From: Streptomyces pseudovenezuelae | Lineage (GTDB): Bacteria; Actinomycetota; Actinomycetes; Streptomycetales; Streptomycetaceae | Direction of reading: 5' to 3' | DNA length: 64,000 bases | NCBI RefSeq assembly: GCF_029892565.1 | Contig: NZ_JARXVH010000008.1 | Coordinates: forward strand, 310,001 to 374,000 | In this document: one piece after another, positions 25,809 through 33,750 of the stretch | Layout of the letters: every line of letters starts with the position of its first letter | Position numbering within the stretch: the stretch's first letter is position 1 | Notes under the pieces: model-generated | Databases searched by the model: none | The model's input: the letters and a program-made list of their open reading frames with translations, nothing else | What the model was told of the DNA's origin: nothing | Position numbers and translations under genes: made by a program

Positions 25809-28800
25809 ATGTCGGATCAGCCGTCCAGACCCTCGCGCCGCACCGTCCTCTCCACCGGCTCCGCCCTGCTGGCCGGCTTCGGCCTCGGTATGGCCCCGAC
25901 CGCCGACGCCTTCGCGACCGGATCCGGACAGCCGAGCCGGCCCGTGACACCGGGCGAGCTGGCCGGATATCGGCCCGTCACCGTGTCCTCGACCGACTAC
26001 GCGCCCACCCCCGCGGAGTTCGCGGTGGACAAGGTGGCCGCCACCGGCGTGCGCGGCACGGGCTGGCGTGCGGCGGCCGGCGATCCCCAGTGGATCTCGG
26101 TCGACCTCCAGGCCCTGTGCGAGGTCGACTCGATCCACCTCACCTCCGAGGCGACCGCGGACGACCCGCCGTTCACCGAATCGACCAGCGGCAGTCCGCG
26201 CAACGACACGACGGGCCAGGAGATCCTGTCCAGTTGCGCGGTCGACTACGTCGTGGAGACCTCACGGGACAACAAGAGTTGGACGAGCGTGTACCGCACG
26301 GACTCCGGCAAGGGCGGGGTCGTAGAGATCGCCCTTGCCAAGCCGGTCACCGCCCGCTGGGTGCGGATGACGGTGCGCAAGCGCTCCAACGCGAACCCGC
26401 TCGGCCTCAACGGCCTTCAGGTGTACGGCACTTGCCGCACCGCCCGCCCCGGGGCCACCGGCTGGACCGACTGGGGCACCCACCACCGCACTCCCCCGGC
26501 CCTGAAGGTCGCCGAGGACGGCACCGTCCCGCTGGAGTCCGGCTGGGACCTGACCATGGACGACTGGGCCGCAGGAGACGGCACCGCCCTGTCCAAGCCC
26601 TCGGCGGACACGAGCCGTTGGCTGCCGGCCACCGTCCCCGGCACCGTCCTGACCTCACTCGTCGACCAGGGCCACCTGCCCGACCCGGTCGCCGGCTTCA
26701 ACAACCTCCATGCCCCGGAGGCCCTTTCGCGCCACTCCTGGTGGTACCGGCGCGAGTTCCGCCTCCCCAAGGGCCTGCGCACCGGCGCCGGACGCCATGT
26801 CTGGCTGGAGTTCGACGGGGTCAACCACAACGCGGAGGTCTGGCTCAACGGCAGCTCCGTCGGCGAGGTCGGCTTCCCCTTCGCCCGCGCCGCCTTCGAC
26901 GTCACCAAGCTCCTGGCGGACAACACGGATGACAAGGGCGGCTCCGCACACGCCCTCGCCGTGCGGATTACGCCGATACCCTTCCCTGGCAGCCCGGGCG
27001 ACAAGGGCTCGGCGGGCCTCGCGTTCGTCGACGCCGGCGCGAACATGATGAACCGCAACTCACCGACGTATCTGGCCTCTTCGGGCTGGGACTGGATGCC
27101 CGCGGTGCGCGACCGGGCGGCCGGTATCTGGAACCACGTCCGGCTGCGCTCCACCGGCGCCGCGGTCCTCGGCGACCCGCGTGTGGAGACCCGGCTGCCC
27201 GACCTCCCGGACACGGGCACCGCCGAGCTGACGATCACTGTGCCGGTGCAGAACGCGGACACCGCCGACCGGAGCGTCACCGTCTCCGCCGCCTTCGAGG
27301 GCGTACGCCTCACCAAGACGGTCACGATCGCCGGCGGCGAGACGGCCGATGTGACCTTCTCCCCCGCCGACCACGCCCAACTCCGCCTCCGCAACCCGGC
27401 GTTGTGGTGGCCCAACGGCTACGGCGAGCCGAACCTGCACCGGCTCACCCTCACCGCCACCGTCGGCGACGCGGAGAGCGACCGGCGCACCACGCGCTTC
27501 GGGATCCGCCAGTTCGGCTACGAGTACGAGGTGCCGCTGACGTTCCAGACCGGCGGCGACTCGTACGCGCAGACGGTGAACTTCACCCGTCGGAAGGCGC
27601 GGTACGTGCGCATCATGTGCCGTACCAGGGCGACGAGTTGGGGCTCCTCGATGTGGGCCCTGTCGGTCGTGGACAGCATGGCCCAGGACACCGATCTCGC
27701 GCTCGGCAGGACGGCCACGGCCTCCACCGTCGACGACCCGGCCAACCAGCCCGGCAACGCGACCGACGGTGACGCGGGCACCCGCTGGTCCTCGGCCTTC
27801 GAGGACGACCAGTGGATCCGCGTCGACCTCGGCTCCTCGGTCTCCCTCGACCGGGTCGTCGTCACCTGGGAGCAGGCGTACGCGAAGACGTACACCGTCC
27901 AGGTCTCCGACGACGGCGACACCTGGACGGACGCGGCCTCGGTCGACAACACGGCGGTGCCGCTGCCGTTCCGCGCCGGTGGTGCGGCGAGCCTGCAGAC
28001 CGTGGACTTCGAGGCGCGGACGGCACAGTATCTGCGGGTCTACTGCCGTACTCGGGCGACCAGTTGGGGCTCCTCGATGTGGAGCCTGTCGGTCCTGGAC
28101 AGCACGGCGCCGGACACCGACCTGGCCCTGCACAGGACGGCGACCGCGTCCTCGACCGACGGCTCGGGCACCGGGGCGGGCAACGCCACCGACGGGGACC
28201 CGGGCACCCGCTGGTCCTCGGCCTACGAGGACGACCAGTGGATCCGCGTCGACCTCGGCTCCTCCGTGCCCTTCGACAAGGTCGTCATCACCTGGGAAGC
28301 GGCCTACGCCAAGACGTACACGATCCAGGTCTCCGACGACGGCGACAACTGGACCGACGTGAAGACCGTCGACAACAACACCGTGCCGCTGAAGATCAGC
28401 GTCAACGGCACCCGGGTCTTCTGCCGGGGCGGCAACTGGGGCTGGGACGAGCTGCTGCGCCGCATGCCGGCGGCCCGCATGGACGCGGCGGTGCGGATGC
28501 ACCGGGACATGAACTTCACGATGATCCGCAACTGGGTCGGCAGCAGCAACCGCGAGGAGTTCTACGCCAGTTGCGACGAGCACGGGCTGCTGGTGTGGAA
28601 CGACTTCCCCAACGCGTGGGCGATGGACCCGCCGAACCACAAGGCGTTCCTGGACACCGCGCGGGACACCGTGCGCCGGTACCGGATCCACCCGAGCGTC
28701 GTGGTGTGGTGCGGCGCCAACGAGGGCAACCCGCCGGGACCGGTCGACGACGGCATGCGGGCGGCGGTGCGCGCCGAAGCACCCGACGTGCTCTACCAGA

Positions 28801-29903
28801 ACAACTCGGCGGGCGGGATCGTCACCGGCGGCGGCCCCTACGGCTGGGTCGAGCCCGAGCGCTACTCCTCCGCCACCACCTACGGCAGCGGCAGCTTCGG
28901 CTTCCACACCGAGATCGGCATGCCGGTCGTGTCGACGGCCGAGACGCTGCGGAACCTCGTCGGCGACGAACCCGAGTGGCCGATCGGCGGCGCCTGGTAC
29001 TACCACGACTGGAGCACCCGCGGGAATCAGGCGCCGCAGAACTACCGGGCCGCCATCGAGTCCCGACTCGACACCGCGACCGGCCTGGAGGACTTCTCCC
29101 GCAAGGCGCAGTTCGTCAACTACGAGAACCACCGCGCCATGTTCGAGGCCTGGAACGCCAACCTGTGGGAGGACGCCAGCGGGTTGATGCTGTGGATGTC
29201 CCACCCCGCCTGGTACAGCACGGTGTGGCAGACGTACGACTACGACTTCGACGTCAACGGCGCCTACTACGGCTCCCGCAAGGCCAGCGAGCCCGTCCAC
29301 GTCCAGGCGGACCCGACGGACGGCAAGGTGATCGCGGTCAACCACACGCCCCGCGCGATCAAAGGCGCCACGGTCTCCGCACGCTGCTATGACCTGACGG
29401 GACGTCAACTCGGCGCGGAGCAGCGCAAGAAGGTCGACATCGCGTCCTCGGCGACGACGAGCGCGTTCACCGTTGGCCGGGACGGACTGCCGGACTTCCA
29501 CCTCCTGCGGGTGCGCCTCACGGACGCCCGCGGCGAGTTGCTGTCCGAGAACACGTACTGGCGCTACAAGGCCCCGCAGAACATGCGGGCGCTGAACTCC
29601 GCGGCGCGGACCCGGGTGTCCGTCGACATCACCGACACGGACCACTCGGGCTCACGCCACGGGCTCACGGCACGGCTGCGCAACCGTGGTTCGTCGGTCG
29701 CGGCGATGGTGCGGGTCTCACTCCTCGACGCGAAGTCGGGCCACCGGGTGCTGCCCACCCTCTACAGCGACAACTACCTGTGGCTGCTGCCGGGTGAGTC
29801 CAGGTCCCTCACCCTCTCCTGGCCGGCCGAAGCGCCGGGCGGGTCTCGGCCGAAGCTGCGGGTCGAGGGATACAACGTTCCTACGGCCACGGCCCGGCCG
29901 TAG
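25809..29903 (+). CDS. Tat-secreted GH2 exo-beta-mannosidase/exo-beta-glucosaminidase-like enzyme with discoidin domains
   Basis: 1,364-residue enzyme. Tat signal ~1-40 (SRRTVLSTG). Residues ~45-210 are an F5/8 type C-like (CBM32) domain; ~220-445 the GH2 sugar-binding jelly roll; ~450-565 the first Ig-like domain; ~578-858 an insertion of two near-identical discoidin units; ~858-1180 the TIM barrel; then C-terminal beta domains. Catalytic residues are Glu972 in CGANEGNP (acid/base) and Glu1035 in GFHTEIGMP (nucleophile). The barrel start KISVNGTRVFCRGGNWG matches beta-mannosidase and exo-beta-D-glucosaminidase subgroups, which sequence alone does not separate. ATG at 25809 with GGAG upstream. 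Next to an alpha-galactosidase operon, beta-mannoside release from galactomannan is the most economical reading; chitosan is the alternative. Confidence 0.85.
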   Translation: MSDQPSRPSRRTVLSTGSALLAGFGLGMAPTADAFATGSGQPSRPVTPGELAGYRPVTVSSTDYAPTPAEFAVDKVAATGVRGTGWRAAAGDPQWISVDLQALCEVDSIHLTSEATADDPPFTESTSGSPRNDTTGQEILSSCAVDYVVETSRDNKSWTSVYRTDSGKGGVVEIALAKPVTARWVRMTVRKRSNANPLGLNGLQVYGTCRTARPGATGWTDWGTHHRTPPALKVAEDGTVPLESGWDLTMDDWAAGDGTALSKPSADTSRWLPATVPGTVLTSLVDQGHLPDPVAGFNNLHAPEALSRHSWWYRREFRLPKGLRTGAGRHVWLEFDGVNHNAEVWLNGSSVGEVGFPFARAAFDVTKLLADNTDDKGGSAHALAVRITPIPFPGSPGDKGSAGLAFVDAGANMMNRNSPTYLASSGWDWMPAVRDRAAGIWNHVRLRSTGAAVLGDPRVETRLPDLPDTGTAELTITVPVQNADTADRSVTVSAAFEGVRLTKTVTIAGGETADVTFSPADHAQLRLRNPALWWPNGYGEPNLHRLTLTATVGDAESDRRTTRFGIRQFGYEYEVPLTFQTGGDSYAQTVNFTRRKARYVRIMCRTRATSWGSSMWALSVVDSMAQDTDLALGRTATASTVDDPANQPGNATDGDAGTRWSSAFEDDQWIRVDLGSSVSLDRVVVTWEQAYAKTYTVQVSDDGDTWTDAASVDNTAVPLPFRAGGAASLQTVDFEARTAQYLRVYCRTRATSWGSSMWSLSVLDSTAPDTDLALHRTATASSTDGSGTGAGNATDGDPGTRWSSAYEDDQWIRVDLGSSVPFDKVVITWEAAYAKTYTIQVSDDGDNWTDVKTVDNNTVPLKISVNGTRVFCRGGNWGWDELLRRMPAARMDAAVRMHRDMNFTMIRNWVGSSNREEFYASCDEHGLLVWNDFPNAWAMDPPNHKAFLDTARDTVRRYRIHPSVVVWCGANEGNPPGPVDDGMRAAVRAEAPDVLYQNNSAGGIVTGGGPYGWVEPERYSSATTYGSGSFGFHTEIGMPVVSTAETLRNLVGDEPEWPIGGAWYYHDWSTRGNQAPQNYRAAIESRLDTATGLEDFSRKAQFVNYENHRAMFEAWNANLWEDASGLMLWMSHPAWYSTVWQTYDYDFDVNGAYYGSRKASEPVHVQADPTDGKVIAVNHTPRAIKGATVSARCYDLTGRQLGAEQRKKVDIASSATTSAFTVGRDGLPDFHLLRVRLTDARGELLSENTYWRYKAPQNMRALNSAARTRVSVDITDTDHSGSRHGLTARLRNRGSSVAAMVRVSLLDAKSGHRVLPTLYSDNYLWLLPGESRSLTLSWPAEAPGGSRPKLRVEGYNVPTATARP
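27570..28391 (+). repeat. Tandem 396-base repeat encoding two discoidin units inside the GH2 gene
   Basis: Units 27570-27965 and 27996-28391 are both 396 bases, separated by 30 bases. They encode closely matching 132-residue segments sharing CRTRATSWGSSMW, WSSA(F/Y)EDDQWIRVDLGSS and AYAKTYT(V/I)QVSDDGD. Each unit is a circular cut of the domain: the end of one discoidin fold followed by the start of the next. The high similarity points to recent duplication or gene conversion. Confidence 0.85.
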
Positions 29904-29947
29904 GACAGGACCCGGCCCTAGGTCAGGGCGGTCGGGGCATAGCAGTC

Positions 29948-29975
29948 GGGGGCCCAGCACTTCCGCTGGGCCCCC
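29948..29975. terminator. Hairpin terminator after the GH2 gene
   Basis: Perfect 11-base stem (GGGGGCCCAGC / GCTGGGCCCCC) with a six-base loop, 45 bases after the GH2 stop. No T-run, as is common in Streptomyces. It may also serve the remnant on the other strand. Confidence 0.75.
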
Positions 29976-30014
29976 GGCTGCACCCTGCTGCACGGCTCCG
30001 GACGGAGAACGCCG

Positions 30015-30479
30015 TCAGAGACTCGACCGCGGGCTGACCAGTCCCGTCTCGTACGCCACCACCACCGCCTGGGCCCGGTCGCGCAGGGAGAGTTTGGTGA
30101 GGATGCGGGAGACGTGGGTTTTGACGGTGGTCTCGGACAGGTGGAGGCGGGCGGCGAGTTCGGCGTTGCTGAGGCCCTCAGCGAGCAGCCGCAGCACGTC
30201 GAATTCGCGAGGGGTCAGGGCCGCCAGGTCGCGGTGCAGGGAGGCCGATGCGGTGCTGGTGCGGGCGAAGCGTTCGACGAGGCGGCGGGTGATGGTGGGG
30301 GCGAGCAGCGCGTCACCGGCCCGTACCGTGCGGACGGCGGCGACGAGTTGCTCGGGGGTGACGTCCTTGAGGAGGAAGCCGCTGGCTCCGGCGGACAGCG
30401 CCGCGTACACGTAGTGGTCGAGGTCGAAGGTGGTGAGCATGACCACGCGGGGCGCCTCCGTGGCACCGTCCAGGATGCG
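30015..30479 (-). pseudogene. 5'-truncated LuxR/NarL-family response regulator
   Basis: About 155 codons remain of a protein normally ~220 long. What is left begins in the middle of the receiver domain (RRILDGATEAPRVVMLTTFD), keeps the conserved lysine region SGFLLKDVTPEQL, and has a complete C-terminal LuxR helix-turn-helix (LTPREFDVLRLLAEGLSNAELA, TVKTHVSRILTKL). The first third, with the phosphorylated aspartate and the start codon, is missing and the upstream DNA is unrelated. No sensor kinase is adjacent. Reading upstream in the same frame gives no homologous N terminus, so this is a remnant and not a short natural protein. Confidence 0.82.
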
Positions 30480-30622
30480 TCTGCTCCGTGACCTCCGTCT
30501 ACGGCGGTCCCGAACTGGTCCTGCTGGCCCTCGCCGGCACGGCCGTCGCCGTCCTGGGCTCGCTGCTGCCGACCGGCTGGGCGGCCCGGATCCGCACGGC
30601 GACCGCCCTGCGCGCGGAGTAG
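30480..30622 (+). pseudogene. 3' remnant of an FtsX/MacB-type ABC permease
   Basis: The + strand frame ending TAG at 30620-30622 encodes SVYGGPELVLLALAGTAVAVL...GWAARIRTATALRAE, the last transmembrane helix and characteristic C-terminal tail of FtsX-like permeases. The other ~95 percent of the gene is absent. The remnant starts where the headless response regulator on the other strand ends, so both were probably cut by a single deletion. Confidence 0.75.
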
Positions 30623-30684
30623 GGGCTGCCGTGCGACTGAGCCGTGCAACCCTCTCGCAACCTTGCGTGTGCTGCCCTGGTGGC

Positions 30685-31044
30685 ATGTACGAGGAGACTC
30701 CGCGCGTCGAACTCACCCCTGCGGCCGAGGACCTGTTGCGCAAGCTTCACGCCTCGCACGGCCCGCTGATGTTCCACCAGTCCGGCGGCTGCTGCGACGG
30801 CAGCGCGCCCATGTGCTACCCCGAGGGCGAGTTCCGCACGGGCGGCTCGGACGTGCTGCTCGCCGAGCTGCACGTCGAGGGGGTGGCGGAGCCGGTGACC
30901 TTCTGGATGTCGCGCAGCCAGTACGAGGTGTGGAGCCACACGCGGCTGATCATCGACGTCGTAGCGGGTCGCGGCAGCGGTTTCTCGTTGGAGGCGCCCG
31001 AGGGGCTGCGTTTTCTCACTCGTTCTCGCGTAGTCGACGCTTAG
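30685..31044 (+). CDS. DUF779 domain protein
   Basis: 119-residue small protein of the DUF779 family with its conserved cysteine motif MFHQSGGCCDGSAPMC and the middle segment VTFWMSRSQYEVWSHTRLIIDVV. Function is not established; members usually sit next to an aldehyde dehydrogenase gene, which is missing here. The missing partner may have been lost in the same deletion that left the two adjacent gene remnants. ATG at 30685; no strong ribosome-binding site, so a slightly different start is possible. Confidence 0.85.
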   Translation: MYEETPRVELTPAAEDLLRKLHASHGPLMFHQSGGCCDGSAPMCYPEGEFRTGGSDVLLAELHVEGVAEPVTFWMSRSQYEVWSHTRLIIDVVAGRGSGFSLEAPEGLRFLTRSRVVDA

Positions 31045-31116
31045 GGACCCCACCGGTCACCACCGTCTGATGCACTTCTCCTGAGTCCTGGGACAGTTGA
31101 CGAGACTTCAGGGGGC

Positions 31117-32358
31117 ATGGTGACGCATCGTCAAAGACGTCGTTCGGCACGCAGATCGGTGCTGGCGTTTCTCACGGCATTCGGCGCGCTGGCCGGTGCG
31201 GCCCTGGCGGGGGCGGCACCGGCCAGCGGCGTGCCGAGGGCCCTCGCAGTCGGCTCGGGGGTCACCTACCAGCAGTTCGACATCCAGGGAATGAAGGGGC
31301 TGACGCACGCCCACCTGGTGACCGTGGACCTGCGCGACGCCCGTGTGAGGCTCGACCTGCTGTATCCGGGAGCGGTCGCCTCCCGGGCCGCCCTGTCCGC
31401 GCTGGCCGACGCCAAGGGTGCGGTCGCGGCCGTGAACGGCGACTTCTTCAACATCACCGAGGCCCAGCACCCGGGCGTCGAGGCCACGTTCTCCACCGTG
31501 GGCCCGGCGATCGCGAGCGGCCGCACGCTGAAGGGGGCGGTGCCGAACGGGCAGCGCTTCGGCCCCTCGATGCCGCCGGGCCGCACCACCCAGGACGTCA
31601 TCGGCGTGGGCGTCGACCGCAGGGCCCGGCTGGACAGCCTCGCCCTGGAAGGCTCGGTCCGCACACCGGAAGGGCGGCTGCCGCTGGGCGGGCTCAACCA
31701 GTACGCGCTGCCGGTGGGCTCCGTCGGCGCGTTCACCGCCGACTGGGGCAGTGCCTCCCGGGTGCGCGCCACCTGCGGCACCGACACCAACCGCGCCGCC
31801 GCGTGCAGCGCGGACACCTACGAGGTGACGATCCGCGACAACCGGGTCGTGTCGACGGCCGACGCCCCTGGCAAGGGCGCCATCGCGGCCGGGACCACGG
31901 TGCTGGTCGGCCGTGAGGCGGGCGCGCAGCAGCTGCGGAAGTTCTTCAAGGGCGAGGCGGTGAAGGTGACGCGGCGGCTGGTGGCGTCGACCTCCGGGAT
32001 CCCGTACCGCTTCGCGCTCGGCGGTTATCCGGTGCTCATGGGCGGCCAGCCGCTTGCAGGTCTCGACAACGCGGTCGCGGCCGTGCGCACCGCCGTCGGC
32101 ATCGCGGACGGCGGCCGGAAGCTGCTGCTGTTCGCGCTGGACGGCGCGCCCGCCTACCGCACCGGTCTGACGATCGCCGAAGTGGCCACCACCATGCGGT
32201 CGTTGGGCTCGGTGGACGCCTTCAGCCTGGACGGCGGCGGCTCCACGGAACTGGTCGCCCGCGAGCCGGGGGCGAGCGCCGTGTCCGTACGCAACCACCC
32301 CTCCGACGGCTCGGAGCGTCCGGTCCCGACCGGCATCGGGGTCTTCACCAAGTCGTGA
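31117..32358 (+). CDS. Secreted phosphodiester glycosidase (NAGPA-domain) protein
   Basis: 413-residue exported protein. Signal peptide ~1-40 (basic RQRRRSARR, hydrophobic core, AAPASG). Residues ~220-410 match the phosphodiester glycosidase / NAGPA domain, with AVNGDFFN earlier and the late motif FSLDGGGSTELVAR. The human relative removes GlcNAc from phosphodiesters; bacterial forms are thought to act on cell-wall or exopolysaccharide phosphodiesters, with substrate unknown. ATG at 31117 is very close to GGGGG; the GTG one codon later is an alternative. Convergent with a small membrane protein, 12 bases between stops. Confidence 0.87.
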   Translation: MVTHRQRRRSARRSVLAFLTAFGALAGAALAGAAPASGVPRALAVGSGVTYQQFDIQGMKGLTHAHLVTVDLRDARVRLDLLYPGAVASRAALSALADAKGAVAAVNGDFFNITEAQHPGVEATFSTVGPAIASGRTLKGAVPNGQRFGPSMPPGRTTQDVIGVGVDRRARLDSLALEGSVRTPEGRLPLGGLNQYALPVGSVGAFTADWGSASRVRATCGTDTNRAAACSADTYEVTIRDNRVVSTADAPGKGAIAAGTTVLVGREAGAQQLRKFFKGEAVKVTRRLVASTSGIPYRFALGGYPVLMGGQPLAGLDNAVAAVRTAVGIADGGRKLLLFALDGAPAYRTGLTIAEVATTMRSLGSVDAFSLDGGGSTELVAREPGASAVSVRNHPSDGSERPVPTGIGVFTKS

Positions 32359-32370
32359 GCGCGGCGGGCC

Positions 32371-32565
32371 TCACGGCCGCAGACCGCTGACGATGTCGGC
32401 GGTCGCCGTGAGGCCGCTGTGGATGGTGGGCGCCATGCTCGTGCCGGCCAGGAAGAAGCCGAGCAGGGCGCACACCAGGGCGTGCGAGACCTTCAGTCCA
32501 CCGCTGCGCAGGAAGATCACCGCCAGGATCAGGAGCAGCACCACCACAGAGATGGAAATAGCCAT
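32371..32565 (-). CDS. Small conserved membrane protein (64 aa)
   Basis: 64-residue hydrophobic protein with two transmembrane segments (~3-20 and ~27-45) joined by a short polar turn (RSGGLKVSH), and a C-terminal tail ending TATADIVSGLRP. GGAGGAGG lies just upstream of the ATG at 32565, much better than the longer in-frame start at 32610. I recall very similar short proteins in many Streptomyces genomes; no function is known to me. It sits alone between two exported hydrolases. Confidence 0.8.
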   Translation of the reverse strand: MAISISVVVLLLILAVIFLRSGGLKVSHALVCALLGFFLAGTSMAPTIHSGLTATADIVSGLRP

Positions 32566-32683
32566 CGTCAACCTCCTCCGCCACGCCCGTTTCGCGGTAT
32601 TCGGCCGCAAGTGTGGCGTAGTGGAGGGTTCGTCCGGGCGGCTGACCCGCCCCCCGGACGTGTGATGTCCGCGGTGCTGGATT

Positions 32684-32703
32684 GACGCCCGGCGGTGGGC
32701 GTC
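32684..32703 (-). terminator. Hairpin after the PLC/GDPD-like gene
   Basis: GACGCCC / GGGCGTC, seven-base perfect stem with a six-base loop, 19 bases beyond the stop of the minus-strand gene at 32722. Moderate strength, no T-run. Confidence 0.5.
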
Positions 32704-32721
32704 CGGGTAACCGGTGCCTGC

Positions 32722-33579
32722 CTACCGGTGGGCGTCCAGGAAGGCCTCCAAGCCCGCCAGGTCGTCGGTGTTGAAGTAGTCGATGCCGGCGTCCAGCAGC
32801 TCGGTCCACAGTGCGTCCCGGGCGGGCCCGGCCACCTCGGGGGTGTTCCAGAAGCGCACCTTCTGGCCGCGGCGGTGGGCCTGGCGGATGATGTCGCGCA
32901 GCTTCTGTCGCTCCGCCTCGGGGAAGGCGCCCGCGCCGAGCCAGGTGAAGTTGAGCTGCCAGTTGTCACTGATCAGCGGCACGAAGGAGGCGGGCGCCGA
33001 GGTGCCGAGGTCGGTGAGTCGACCGTCGTAGAAGGCGCGGCGCACGGTCTGCGCCTCCATGGGGATGCGGGCGGCCCGGTCGCCGGAGATGACGTTGGTG
33101 ACCGCGCCGGGGTGCACCCGGCCGTGGGCGTAGGTCGTGAACAGGTGCTTGTAGCGCTGGAGATGACGGTCGAGTTCGAGGTACGTCGAGGAGCCCTCGG
33201 TCTTGATGTCGATGAGCAGTTGCAGCGGCTTGCGGTAACCCCGGTACACGGAACCGTGGTTGCGCCTCACCAGGGCGGACAGCGGGTCGAGGTAGAGGGA
33301 CTCCAGGGTGCGCGTCGGGTCCAGGTCGGTCGCGTCGTGCGCGATCAGGAGCTGGTCGCCGACGAGGAAGATGTCGGCCTCGACACTGCCGAAACGGTGG
33401 TCGAGGGCGTCGAAGAGGGGGCGCGGGTGGTCGTAGTCGTTGTGGGCGTGGGCGTTCCACAACGGGCGCGGGCGGTGCTTGTCGTCGCCCGCGAACGCGC
33501 TGCCCGCGGGCGGGGCGAGCACGGCCGCGGCGGCGGCGCCGAGGGTGGTAAGGGCTCTGCGGCGGGTGAAGTGGGCCAT
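32722..33579 (-). CDS. Secreted PI-PLC/glycerophosphodiester phosphodiesterase-like protein
   Basis: 285-residue exported protein. Tat-type signal (FTRRRALTTLGAAAA..., cleavage near SAFA). The mature chain starts with the family hallmarks WNAHAHNDYDHPRPLFDALDHRFGSVEADIFL: two catalytic histidines and the Glu-Ala-Asp metal site, then LLIAHD and LLIDIKTEG. These enzymes cleave phosphodiester head groups of phospholipids or glycerophosphodiesters, possibly for phosphate or choline scavenging or teichoic acid turnover. ATG at 33579 with GGAGG eight bases upstream. Confidence 0.85.
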   Translation of the reverse strand: MAHFTRRRALTTLGAAAAAVLAPPAGSAFAGDDKHRPRPLWNAHAHNDYDHPRPLFDALDHRFGSVEADIFLVGDQLLIAHDATDLDPTRTLESLYLDPLSALVRRNHGSVYRGYRKPLQLLIDIKTEGSSTYLELDRHLQRYKHLFTTYAHGRVHPGAVTNVISGDRAARIPMEAQTVRRAFYDGRLTDLGTSAPASFVPLISDNWQLNFTWLGAGAFPEAERQKLRDIIRQAHRRGQKVRFWNTPEVAGPARDALWTELLDAGIDYFNTDDLAGLEAFLDAHR

Positions 33580-33711
33580 GTTCTGCCTCCCTGTGGGGCG
33601 GGTCGGAACCACAGGGAGTATGCGGCGGGACCAGGCTCAATGAACCTGTACATGCCAGGAGTTGGCCGGACTGCCGTCGTCAGTTCACTCCTTCCGCCCA
33701 GCCGCACGAAA

Positions 33712-33737
33712 AAGCCCGCCCCAGGTGGGGCGGGCTT
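33712..33737 (-). terminator. Rho-independent terminator of the acyl-CoA dehydrogenase operon
   Basis: Perfect 11-base stem (AAGCCCGCCCC / GGGGCGGGCTT) with a four-base loop. Read on the minus strand it is followed by a short T-run (TTTTCG), 14 bases past the stop at 33751. One of the few classical terminators in the window. Confidence 0.9.
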
Positions 33738-33750
33738 CACCGGGTGAATC

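Noticed and set aside
27060-29645. 861-codon minus-strand frame opposite the GH2 gene
   Set aside because: Antisense artefact; no recognisable motif, and the + strand has catalytic residues and domains in order.
32359-32370. Terminator between the phosphodiester glycosidase and small membrane protein genes
   Set aside because: Only 12 bases separate the stops and no stem can form there.
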